NCBI GenBank assembly: GCA_007133745.1
Contig: SLMC01000155.1
Span: 1 to 15,702, forward strand
Direction: 5' to 3'
DNA: 15,702 nucleotides
Source of the DNA: Kiritimatiellia bacterium
GTDB lineage: Bacteria > Verrucomicrobiota > Kiritimatiellia > UBA8416 > SLMC01
This document shows, one piece after another, positions 5,487 to 12,416 of this stretch (position 1 is its first letter; every line of letters starts with the position of its first letter). Both the position numbers and the translations under genes were made by a program. The notes under the pieces are model-generated. The model had not been told where the DNA came from. It searched no databases and saw only the letters and a list, made by a program, of their open reading frames with translations.

Positions 5487-7253
5487 ATGGCGGACGACAT
5501 CCCGAGAGTGGGCGCGTCGAAAACGATGCTGATCGACATCCCGCCCGATATTTTCCGTAAAATGCAGACGGGCCGCATTGTCCGGCCGCCCGCGACGCGA
5601 CAGCGGGCGGTCATTCGGGGCAAGTCGCGCCCGATCCGGATGCGGGACAAAAGCTCGACGGTTACCATCCGCAACATCGACTTGCAGGAACTTTTCCAGG
5701 GCGTGTACGATGCGGGCCTCATAACCGATCTGCACGGCGATATTCTGGACGCCAATGTGCGCGCGACCCAGTTTTTTCTCTATGCCAAGCCGCGTTTCTG
5801 CGAATTGACGGTTGGCGACATTGTTATGGGGTTCAACGCGGACGTTGTTCAGACCATTCTCGAGAATCTCAAGAACGACAAGTTTACCCTCATCATGGCG
5901 CAGTGTCTTCGCGAGGACGGCACGCATTTCCCGTCCGAAATTTCAACGAGCCGCCTGCATCTTTCAGGAAAGGATTATTTGTGCTTCTTCATTCGCGACA
6001 TCACGGCCCGCCGAGAAGCGGAAGACGCGCTGATTCAGGCGCACAGCGATTTGGAAAATGAAGTCGAAGAACGCAGCCGGATCAATCGGGAACTGATGAA
6101 CGAAATCGCCGAGCGGACCCGGGCGCAAAACGAACTGAACGTCGCCATCGAAAAGCTGCGGGAGCACGATCGGGCCAAGTCGCAGTTCGTCTCCAATGTC
6201 TCGCACGAGCTTAAGACGCCTCTGACGTCCATCATGTATGTCGCATCCAACATGCTCAAGGGAATTGTCGGCGCCTTGCCCGACGGGGCCCGAACCTATC
6301 TCGAAATGATTCAGGACGACTGCCGGCGGCTGAATCGGACGGTGTCCGACATTCTGGACATGAGCCGGATCGAGGCCAATACATTGGCCTTGAACCTCGT
6401 GACTGTCCCTTTCGCCGAGCTGGTTAGGCGTTCGACCGATTCCCTCAAGAACCAGGCGGAAGGCGAGAATCTTTCCATGCGTGTCACGCTGGGCGATTCG
6501 GTCGGATTCGCGTGCTGCGACCCGCAGAAAATGGAGCGGGTCATTTTCAATTTGGTAAAGAACGCCATCAAGTTCAATGTGCCCGACGGCGCCATCGAGG
6601 TGGATGTGTATCGGGACAGCGCCCATCCCGCATGGCTTGTTCTCGATGTGCTGGATACCGGAATCGGGGTGGAACCGCAGTATCTTTCGCGTGTCATGGA
6701 ACGTTTTTTTCGGGTGGGCGAATACGTGAGCGGAACCGGACTGGGATTGCCGATCGCCAAGGATCTGGTCGAGCGGCATGGCGGCACGCTGGAGATATCC
6801 AGTCCGCCGCCCAATCGCCCGCAAGGATTCCTGGCGCGTGTGTGTCTGCCGATCGCCTCGCCGCCAACGGTTTTGATTGTCTATCGCGACCCGAATCTCC
6901 GCTTCCAGGCCACGCGCGAGCTGGCCGATCACGGCTATCGCGTTGTCGGCGCCCTGAACGGAGACGAAGCGCTGGCCGTTATGGACAGGGAATCGGTCGA
7001 TCTGGTCGTTCTGGATTGGCAGACCGCCGGCATGGACGACGGCCTGATTCTGGCCAGGATTCGGAACGAACCGCGCTGGAACCATTTGCCATTCGTGGCG
7101 ATCATGGAAAAGGCCGCCGAGCAAACCAAGTTGGATGTGCTCGAAGGGTTCAATGTGCCCCGCGTTCCCGGCGACTGGGCGGCAGGATCTCTGTTCGACG
7201 CCATTTACGATACGACGGTCAGCCGCAAACGCATCGAAAGGTTGAAGACGTGA
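5487..7253 (+). CDS. Soluble PAS-domain hybrid histidine kinase
   Basis: The product is 588 residues with no membrane segment, so it should sense a cytoplasmic signal. Order: basic N-terminal leader (1-60); a PAS domain (about 62-175, ending in the typical FFIRDITARREAE); a coiled coil (about 175-230); the dimerisation/phosphoacceptor helix FVSNVSHELKTPL with His240; and an ATPase domain with N-box NLVKNAIKF (355-363), DTGIG (390-394) and GTGLGLPIAKDL (416-427). A receiver-like domain follows at 461-588. That receiver keeps the phospho-acceptor position Asp510 (VVLDWQ), but the acidic pocket is Tyr466-Arg467 rather than Asp-Asp, and the conserved Thr/Ser and Lys are not evident. The response-regulator gene follows after 10 bases, so the pair is a two-component system. 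The PAS ligand and the input signal are unknown. Confidence 0.92.
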   Translation: MADDIPRVGASKTMLIDIPPDIFRKMQTGRIVRPPATRQRAVIRGKSRPIRMRDKSSTVTIRNIDLQELFQGVYDAGLITDLHGDILDANVRATQFFLYAKPRFCELTVGDIVMGFNADVVQTILENLKNDKFTLIMAQCLREDGTHFPSEISTSRLHLSGKDYLCFFIRDITARREAEDALIQAHSDLENEVEERSRINRELMNEIAERTRAQNELNVAIEKLREHDRAKSQFVSNVSHELKTPLTSIMYVASNMLKGIVGALPDGARTYLEMIQDDCRRLNRTVSDILDMSRIEANTLALNLVTVPFAELVRRSTDSLKNQAEGENLSMRVTLGDSVGFACCDPQKMERVIFNLVKNAIKFNVPDGAIEVDVYRDSAHPAWLVLDVLDTGIGVEPQYLSRVMERFFRVGEYVSGTGLGLPIAKDLVERHGGTLEISSPPPNRPQGFLARVCLPIASPPTVLIVYRDPNLRFQATRELADHGYRVVGALNGDEALAVMDRESVDLVVLDWQTAGMDDGLILARIRNEPRWNHLPFVAIMEKAAEQTKLDVLEGFNVPRVPGDWAAGSLFDAIYDTTVSRKRIERLKT

Positions 7254-7263
7254 GGAGGGGCTT

Positions 7264-8034
7264 ATGACAGAACAGAAGAAGACTATTCTGCTGGTGGATG
7301 ACGAGAAGCATCTGCTTGTTTCGTTGCGGGACTACCTGAGCTACGAAAACTTCGAGGTGCTCACCGCCCGTAGCGGAGAGGACGCGTTGCGTGTTCTGGA
7401 AAAATCCGAGCCGAATCTCATCGTTTTGGACATCAGCATGCCCGGCATGGGCGGCGTCGGTTTTCTGAAGCACATTTCATCCGAAGACGGAATACCGCGC
7501 TATCCTGTACTGGTTCTCACGGCGCGTGGCGCCATGCGCGATTTTTTCGATGCCGTGGCTGTGGACGGGTTTCTGGAAAAACCGTGCGAAGAGGCCGATC
7601 TGATCCGTAAAATACGCAAAATCCTTGCGAATCGGGAACAGGTCCGGCAGGACGATAGCGGAGGACAGCGCCGCATTCTGCTGGCCGAAGACGATGTCGG
7701 CATTGCGTCGAGAGTCGGCGAGGTTTTGGCGGCGGAAGGCTATGCGGTCGATACGGTCCGAAGCGGCCCCGAGATTCTGGATCGCGCGCCCGGTTTCAAG
7801 CCGCACCTGATTCTGTTGAAGGAAATTCTTCCGAAACTGAACGGGAGCGCCGTCGCCTCGCTGATCGACGTGATGCCCAGCATTAGCATGATCCCCGTGA
7901 TTCTCTACGACGATACGCGTGCCGATGCCGCGGATGCGCCCTGGCGCGGCAGCGAGAACAAGTGCGTCAGAAAGACGCTCGCTACATCCAGCCCCGTCTT
8001 GTTGGCCAAGGCGGCCAAGGAATTGTTGGGGTAG
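7264..8034 (+). CDS. Two-receiver response regulator without a DNA-binding domain; second receiver degenerate
   Basis: The product is 256 residues made of two receiver domains in tandem. The first (about 6-122) is canonical: Asp12-Asp13 acidic pocket, Asp56 phospho-acceptor in IVLDISMPGMGG, Thr86 and Lys106 (FLEKP). The second (about 136-256) keeps the acidic pair Glu142-Asp143 and a lysine (Lys237), but Lys186 replaces the phospho-acceptor aspartate in ILLKEILPKLNG and Asp216 replaces the switch Thr/Ser. It probably cannot be phosphorylated and may bind a partner. No helix-turn-helix, GGDEF, EAL or HD-GYP output domain is present, so the output is likely protein-protein contact or phosphorelay. 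The GAGGAGG ribosome binding site overlaps the stop codon of the kinase gene, so the two genes are tightly linked. tdh begins 9 bases downstream. Confidence 0.9.
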   Translation: MTEQKKTILLVDDEKHLLVSLRDYLSYENFEVLTARSGEDALRVLEKSEPNLIVLDISMPGMGGVGFLKHISSEDGIPRYPVLVLTARGAMRDFFDAVAVDGFLEKPCEEADLIRKIRKILANREQVRQDDSGGQRRILLAEDDVGIASRVGEVLAAEGYAVDTVRSGPEILDRAPGFKPHLILLKEILPKLNGSAVASLIDVMPSISMIPVILYDDTRADAADAPWRGSENKCVRKTLATSSPVLLAKAAKELLG

Positions 8035-8043
8035 ATTTTTGCC

Positions 8044-9075
8044 ATGAATGCGCTTGTAAAAAACAGGGCCGAGCCCGGCCTGTGCCTTGAGGATGTGCCC
8101 GAGCCGGAATACGGGGTCAACGATGTCCTGATTCGCATACGCAAAACCGGCGTTTGCGGGACGGACCTGCATATTGTCAATTGGGACGCATGGGCCCGCA
8201 AGACGATTGTTCCGCCTTTGATCGCCGGTCATGAGTTCGTGGGCGAAGTCGTAGCGGTTGGCGGCAATGTGCATGCGTTCAAGCCCGGCGACAGGGTCAG
8301 CGGGGAAGGGCATTTGGTCTGCGGTCGCTGCCGCAATTGTCTGGCGGGGCGTCGGCATCTTTGCGCTCATACGACAGGAATCGGCGTGAATCGGAACGGC
8401 GCGTTCGCGGAGTATTTGGCCATGCCCGTTTCCAATGTATGGGCGTGTCATCCTGATATTCCGGACGAGCTGTACGCTTGTTTCGACCCTCTTGGCAACG
8501 CGGTTCACACGGCTTTGTCCTTCGATGTGCTAGGCGAAGATGTCCTGATTACCGGGGCCGGCCCCATCGGGATCATGGCCATCGCCGTCGTCCGCCATGC
8601 CGGCGCGCGCCATGTTGTCGTGACGGATGTCAACGACTATCGGCTTGATTTGGCGAAGAAGACCGGCGCCACCCTGACCTTGAAGGCCGGGCGGGATCGA
8701 CTTGACGATGCGCAAAAACAGCTCGGCATGACGGAAGGCTTCGATGTCGGTCTTGAAATGTCGGGGAATCCCGCCGCCTTTCGCGACATGCTGGCCAACA
8801 TGTGTCACGGGGGAAAAATCGCGCTATTGGGCATTTTGCCGCCCGATACGGGCGTCGATTGGAACCAGGTGGTTTTCAACGGCTTGTTCATCAAGGGCAT
8901 TTACGGACGCGAGATGTACGAGACATGGTACAAGGCGACCGTCATGATTCAAGGCGGGATGGATGTTCTGCCTGTGATCACGCACAGACTTCACTATACG
9001 GAGTACGAAAAAGCGTTTGAGATTATGACATCCGGACAGTCGGGTAAAATTGTTTTGGATTGGACAGCCTCATGA
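8044..9075 (+). CDS. tdh: L-threonine 3-dehydrogenase
   Basis: This zinc- and NAD-dependent enzyme oxidises L-threonine to 2-amino-3-oxobutyrate. The product is 343 residues, close to the 341 of the E. coli enzyme, which it resembles along its whole length. Catalytic-zinc residues are Cys38 (KTGVCGTDLH), His63 and Glu64 (GHEFVGEV). Structural-zinc ligands are Cys93, Cys96, Cys99 and Cys107, at the same numbers as in E. coli. GAGPIG (171-176) is the NAD-binding turn, and GMTEGFDVGLEMSG and FIKGIYGREMYETWYK are family signatures. The start agrees with the family. Its stop overlaps the kbl start in an ATGA, so the unstable product can be passed straight to Kbl. The Shine-Dalgarno is weak (GGGG overlapping the preceding stop). 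Confidence 0.97.
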   Translation: MNALVKNRAEPGLCLEDVPEPEYGVNDVLIRIRKTGVCGTDLHIVNWDAWARKTIVPPLIAGHEFVGEVVAVGGNVHAFKPGDRVSGEGHLVCGRCRNCLAGRRHLCAHTTGIGVNRNGAFAEYLAMPVSNVWACHPDIPDELYACFDPLGNAVHTALSFDVLGEDVLITGAGPIGIMAIAVVRHAGARHVVVTDVNDYRLDLAKKTGATLTLKAGRDRLDDAQKQLGMTEGFDVGLEMSGNPAAFRDMLANMCHGGKIALLGILPPDTGVDWNQVVFNGLFIKGIYGREMYETWYKATVMIQGGMDVLPVITHRLHYTEYEKAFEIMTSGQSGKIVLDWTAS

Positions 9076-10244
9076 AAAACCTTCAGCGCTACGTCAATGA
9101 AATCGAGGCCATGAAAGCCGCCGGGCTCTACAAGAGCGAGCGGGTTATCGAGACGCCGCAGGCTGTTCGCATTCGCGTGAACGGCCGCGAAGTTCTCAAT
9201 TTCTGCGCCAACAACTATTTGGGCCTCTCCGACGACGCGCGCCTGAAAACGGCGGCGAGGCAGGGGCTCGATGCCTATGGACTGGGGATGTCCTCTGTGC
9301 GCTTCATATGCGGCACGCAAACGATCCACAAGCGGCTGGAGCGAAAAATATCCGATTTCCTCGGCATGGAGGATACGATTCTGTACACGTCCTGTTTCGA
9401 TGCCAATGGCGGTTTTTTCGAGCCGTTGCTTGGCGATGGCGACGCCGTGGTCAGCGACGCGCTGAATCATGCTTCGCTGATCGACGGCATCCGTTTGTGC
9501 AAGGCCCGCCGTTTCCGTTATCGTCATGCCGACATGGCGGATCTGGACGCCCAGCTCAAGCAGGCGCGCGCGGACGGAGCGGATCGGATCATGATCGCGA
9601 CCGACGGCGTGTTTTCCATGGATGGCGATGTGGCGCCGCTGGCGGCTCTATGCGATTTGGCGGACATCTATGACGCCATGGTTGTTGTGGACGATTCCCA
9701 TGCCACCGGCTTTTTCGGTACAACAGGGCGCGGTTCGGCGGAGGCCTGCGGGGTTGCGGGGCGTGTGGACGCGATTACGTCCACGTTCGGGAAAGCGCTG
9801 GGCGGTGCATCGGGCGGCTTTACGTCCGGCCGCCGCGAGATCGTCGAGCTGCTGCGGCAGCGCAGCAGGCCGTATCTGTTCAGCAATTCTTTGCCGCCCG
9901 CCCTGACCATGGCCGCCAGCGCTTGCGTGGATTTGCTGTCCGAAAGCACGGATTTGCGAGATCGATTGTTCGAAAACACGGTTCGGTTTCGCGCCGGAAT
10001 GAGCGAAGCAGGGTTCGATATCAAGCCTGGCGATCATCCGATCGTACCCATTATGCTGGGCGAGGCCAAAGCGGCCGCGCGTATGGCCGAGGCGCTGCTG
10101 GACGAAGGCATCTATGTGATCGGCTTTTCTTACCCGGTGGTTCCCAATGGAGCCGCGCGCATACGTGTGCAAATTTCCGCCGCGCATTCGCATGAGGATC
10201 TGGACTTTGCCATTGCCGCCTTCCGCAAGGTTCGGGGAAATTGA
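9072..10244 (+). CDS. kbl: 2-amino-3-ketobutyrate CoA ligase (glycine C-acetyltransferase)
   Basis: This pyridoxal-phosphate enzyme of the alpha-oxoamine synthase family cleaves 2-amino-3-oxobutyrate with CoA to glycine and acetyl-CoA, completing the threonine dehydrogenase pathway. The product is 390 residues (E. coli Kbl 398). NFCANNYLGLS (43-53) is the family N-terminal motif. DALNHASLIDGIRL (129-142) and VVDDSHATGFFG (205-216) line the cofactor site, and Lys241 in STFGKALGG is the Schiff-base lysine. The ATG at 9072 overlaps the tdh stop by four bases (ATGA), implying translational coupling. The gene order is tdh-kbl, the reverse of the E. coli kbl-tdh operon. A start 12 bases upstream within tdh is possible but less natural. 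It is the last gene of the plus-strand cluster and faces the convergent SurA-N gene. Confidence 0.96.
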   Translation: MKNLQRYVNEIEAMKAAGLYKSERVIETPQAVRIRVNGREVLNFCANNYLGLSDDARLKTAARQGLDAYGLGMSSVRFICGTQTIHKRLERKISDFLGMEDTILYTSCFDANGGFFEPLLGDGDAVVSDALNHASLIDGIRLCKARRFRYRHADMADLDAQLKQARADGADRIMIATDGVFSMDGDVAPLAALCDLADIYDAMVVVDDSHATGFFGTTGRGSAEACGVAGRVDAITSTFGKALGGASGGFTSGRREIVELLRQRSRPYLFSNSLPPALTMAASACVDLLSESTDLRDRLFENTVRFRAGMSEAGFDIKPGDHPIVPIMLGEAKAAARMAEALLDEGIYVIGFSYPVVPNGAARIRVQISAAHSHEDLDFAIAAFRKVRGN

Positions 10245-10311
10245 CGGGGCGGTTTTTGAACAGACGGCAACGAAGACGTGTGGAACGTAAAACGTGCCTT
10301 CGTGGAGCGGC

Positions 10312-10423
10312 CCGGCTCTTGACAAGGCATAGCTTTAGCGACGCCTGTTCCCGAGCCGGAAGAGCCGGACGCGGAAGCGCGTCCGCCCCGCAATCCGATG
10401 GAGCGGCTCGGCTTCCCGAGCCG
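10312..10423. repeat. Nested GC-rich palindromes (REP/BIME-like hairpin cluster)
   Basis: Three perfect inverted repeats follow one another. CCGGCTCTT (10312-10320) pairs with AAGAGCCGG (10360-10368). GGACGCG (10367-10373), loop GAAG, pairs with CGCGTCC (10378-10384). CGGCTCGG (10404-10411), loop CTTC, pairs with CCGAGCCG (10416-10423). The motif GAGCCGG or its complement recurs four times. Such composite palindromes are characteristic of dispersed intergenic repeats in many bacteria, though only one cluster is inside this window, so dispersal is not shown. Confidence 0.65.
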
Positions 10424-10459
10424 GATAACTCGCCTTCGTCTGCGAGCTACGGCGAGGCG

Positions 10460-10489
10460 CGCGCTGATATGCGCGAATGGGTTTTTTTT
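10460..10489 (+). terminator. Candidate terminator for the kbl transcript
   Basis: CGCGC (10460-10464), loop TGATAT, GCGCG (10471-10475) is followed after six bases by T8 (10482-10489). The gap between stem and U-tract is longer than ideal. An alternative pairing, CGCGAAT with ATTCGCG, would place the T-run in the loop. Confidence 0.4.
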
Positions 10490-10537
10490 CAATTCGCGTT
10501 TATTCGCGTGATTAGCGGGGAAAAGAGTGGCTTGCCG

Positions 10538-12241
10538 TTACAGGCTGGATTCCGATGCGGCGTCCTTGTCGTCGGCCTGTTCGGTATCTTCGAATTTGGC
10601 CAGGGCCAGCAGGTGGTCCATCCAGCCTTCGTACAGCCGTTCGGTCTTTCGGCGATTCTCTTGCGCAAGCACAGACGGACGCATGTAGTCCATCGCGCCG
10701 ATGTCGCCCGGGCGGCGTTGGGCGACATGGGCCAAAAGCATGCCCTCGTCGACTTCGACAGGGTCCATCACGTCGCCTGAACCGAGCGATCCGATGCGGG
10801 AAAGGAAAACCCAGGGGTAGGGCAGAGGGGCGGGGCCGTCTTCAGTTTCCATGTATTGCCGCATATGTTCCTCGTAGATGGAAAAAGGTCGTGTCGTATG
10901 AGCCTCGATATCGAGGCCGAGCGCTTGAACGGCTGTTGCGAAAGATTCGCCTGCCGCCATTTTCTCCTTAATGGCTTTGCTCAGTTCGTTTGCTTTCTCC
11001 GAGAAGGCGTTTTGTCTGACATGGTCCTTGGCCAGAGGCATGACCTGTTCGACGACATCGCCGAATTCGGGAACATAGGCCGCCTGACGTTCATGGGCGG
11101 CCATGACGTAGACGCCGTCGCTGCCGAGCATGGCGCCGCTGAAATATCTGTTCGGATTCGAGGCATCGAGATCGAACGCCGTTTGCAAGTCGTCCGGGTC
11201 GACTGGCAGATCGGGAACTTCGCTGCGGGCCGAGAACAGCTCGGACGTCGCGACGTTGAGTTCACGCAGGCGCACGGCGTCGTTCCAAGGCTGGCCTTTG
11301 CTGTAGCGACTGGGGGCCAGCGCCATGACAAGGTCGGTTGCCTCGGTTCTGGCCAAAGCGAAGGCGGCTTCCTCGCGGAGTTCGCTTTCAATAGCGTCGC
11401 GCACGGCCTCCAGGGGTTGTACGATCGGCGTTCCGTTGGTTCCTTCGCTTGTGTAAAGGCTCGTTACGTTGGCTTGGTAATAGGCCTCGACGGATTCGTC
11501 CTTGACGGCAGCGCGATCCAGATAGTTGGAAACGGGAAACACGACATAGCGAACGGAGACTTTTTCCGGCTCGGAAAAAAGGTCGGGATTGTCTTCGTAA
11601 AAGGTCTTCGCCTGAGCGGCTGTGACGGGCGTATCGTCGAGGATATCATTCGGCTTCAGCAGAACATAGTCCACTTCGAACATGTCGGATAAATTGCTCA
11701 ATTCGTCCGCGATATCCCCGGGCGGCGTCCATACGGACAAATCCAGAAGATGGGTCGCTTTCTGCAGGACGATGGCCTGCCGAAGATATTCTTCGAAAAG
11801 CCCGACGGGCACCCGGTACTGTTGTCTGACCACGCCTTTGTAATAGTCGCTGTCGAATCCCTCGTTAGGCCTGGAAAACATGGGCGTCTCACGAATGGTT
11901 CGGTCCAATTCGTCTTCGGAAACTTCAATGCCCAGAGCTTGCGCCTTGTGCAGCATGGCCAAACGTTGCCATACGGCTTTGCGCAGTTCGGCTTGCTCCT
12001 CCTCGCTCCATCCGCCCGAGTCGTTCATGCCCAACGCGAAAAAGCGGGCCCGGGAAAAGTCCTCCCGCGAAACGTTTTCTCCGAAAAGCCGGCCCGTCGA
12101 CATGCGGTCCCGCCCCTCGGTCGCTTCGCAACCGCCGGTTTGCGAAAAAGCTCCGACAAAGCTGACGCTGATAATGGCGGCGAAAATCGCCCACAACGTG
12201 CGGTTCTTGATCATTCGGTTGAATTTGGTAATCATGCGCAT
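10538..12241 (-). CDS. Membrane-anchored SurA-N/PpiD-like periplasmic chaperone without an evident PPIase domain
   Basis: The product is 567 residues. A short basic leader (MITKFNRMIKNR) precedes one transmembrane helix (about 16-32), giving the N-in, periplasm-out topology of PpiD. Residues about 50-170 match the SurA-N-type chaperone fold (VSREDF, ELRKAVWQRLAMLHKAQALGIEVSEDEL, then FEEYLRQAIVLQKATHL). The remainder is acidic and helical and contains VSVRYVVFPVSNYLD, as in the PpiD family, but I cannot find the conserved glycine-rich strand motifs of a parvulin catalytic domain. It is therefore probably a folding chaperone and not an isomerase. ATG 12241 is chosen because AAAGGA stands 10 bases upstream; a second ATG two codons later is possible. 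The FecR-domain gene lies upstream on the same strand, so read-through is possible. Confidence 0.8.
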   Translation of the reverse strand: MRMITKFNRMIKNRTLWAIFAAIISVSFVGAFSQTGGCEATEGRDRMSTGRLFGENVSREDFSRARFFALGMNDSGGWSEEEQAELRKAVWQRLAMLHKAQALGIEVSEDELDRTIRETPMFSRPNEGFDSDYYKGVVRQQYRVPVGLFEEYLRQAIVLQKATHLLDLSVWTPPGDIADELSNLSDMFEVDYVLLKPNDILDDTPVTAAQAKTFYEDNPDLFSEPEKVSVRYVVFPVSNYLDRAAVKDESVEAYYQANVTSLYTSEGTNGTPIVQPLEAVRDAIESELREEAAFALARTEATDLVMALAPSRYSKGQPWNDAVRLRELNVATSELFSARSEVPDLPVDPDDLQTAFDLDASNPNRYFSGAMLGSDGVYVMAAHERQAAYVPEFGDVVEQVMPLAKDHVRQNAFSEKANELSKAIKEKMAAGESFATAVQALGLDIEAHTTRPFSIYEEHMRQYMETEDGPAPLPYPWVFLSRIGSLGSGDVMDPVEVDEGMLLAHVAQRRPGDIGAMDYMRPSVLAQENRRKTERLYEGWMDHLLALAKFEDTEQADDKDAASESSL

Positions 12242-12416
12242 AGGTCAATTATCCTTTGAAAATGTGAGTCAGGCCAGATGACGCGAAAGATTAGGGGGGA
12301 GCAAAAGAAACCTTAATCTTTTGCCCTAATCTTTCGCCTTAATCTTCCCCCAGTTAACCCCATCGTTTCTTCGCGGCGAAGCCGCGCGGCGGGCTTTCAG
12401 AAAAGCCGACTGTTGT
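12242..12416. other. Gap between the FecR-domain and SurA-N genes: two hairpins and a repeat
   Basis: Downstream of the FecR-domain stop codon there are two perfect 6-bp hairpins: GGCTTT/AAAGCC at 12392-12407 and CGCGGC/GCCGCG at 12372-12386. Neither is followed by a U-tract in the minus direction. They are followed by copy 2 of the 13-base-unit repeat (12283-12349) and then by the short leader of the SurA-N gene. Confidence 0.55.
12283..12349. repeat. 13-base-unit repeat, copy 2 (partial inverted repeat)
   Basis: Three consecutive units, CCTTAATCTTTTG (12311-12323), CCCTAATCTTTCG (12324-12336) and CCTTAATCTTCCC (12337-12349), are identical base for base to 1933-1971. The opposite arm is shorter than in copy 1: 12283-12296 (GCGAAAGATTAGGG) pairs perfectly with 12324-12337, a 14-bp stem with a 27-base loop. 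GACGCGAA occurs next to both copies (1923-1930 and 12280-12287), so part of the centre is shared as well. Confidence 0.85.

Larger units (their letters stand above)
10245..10537. other. Convergent intergenic region packed with GC-rich hairpins
   Basis: These 293 bases lie between the ends of kbl and the minus-strand SurA-N gene. I see no gene. The left half holds nested inverted repeats (listed separately at 10312-10423). The right half holds CGCGAAT at 10472-10478 and ATTCGCG at 10492-10498 and 10502-10508, arranged around a run of eight T (10482-10489). The position between convergent genes suits a bidirectional terminator, and the dense palindromes also look like REP/BIME-type dispersed elements. 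Confidence 0.6.

Noticed and set aside
5964..7124. 386-codon minus-strand open frame opposite the histidine kinase
   Set aside because: Antisense shadow of the PAS/kinase domains.
12126..12135. Lipoprotein cysteine (Cys38) in the SurA-N protein
   Set aside because: The preceding residues TGG do not form a lipobox (Leu at -3 is missing), and the hydrophobic segment is better explained as a membrane anchor.
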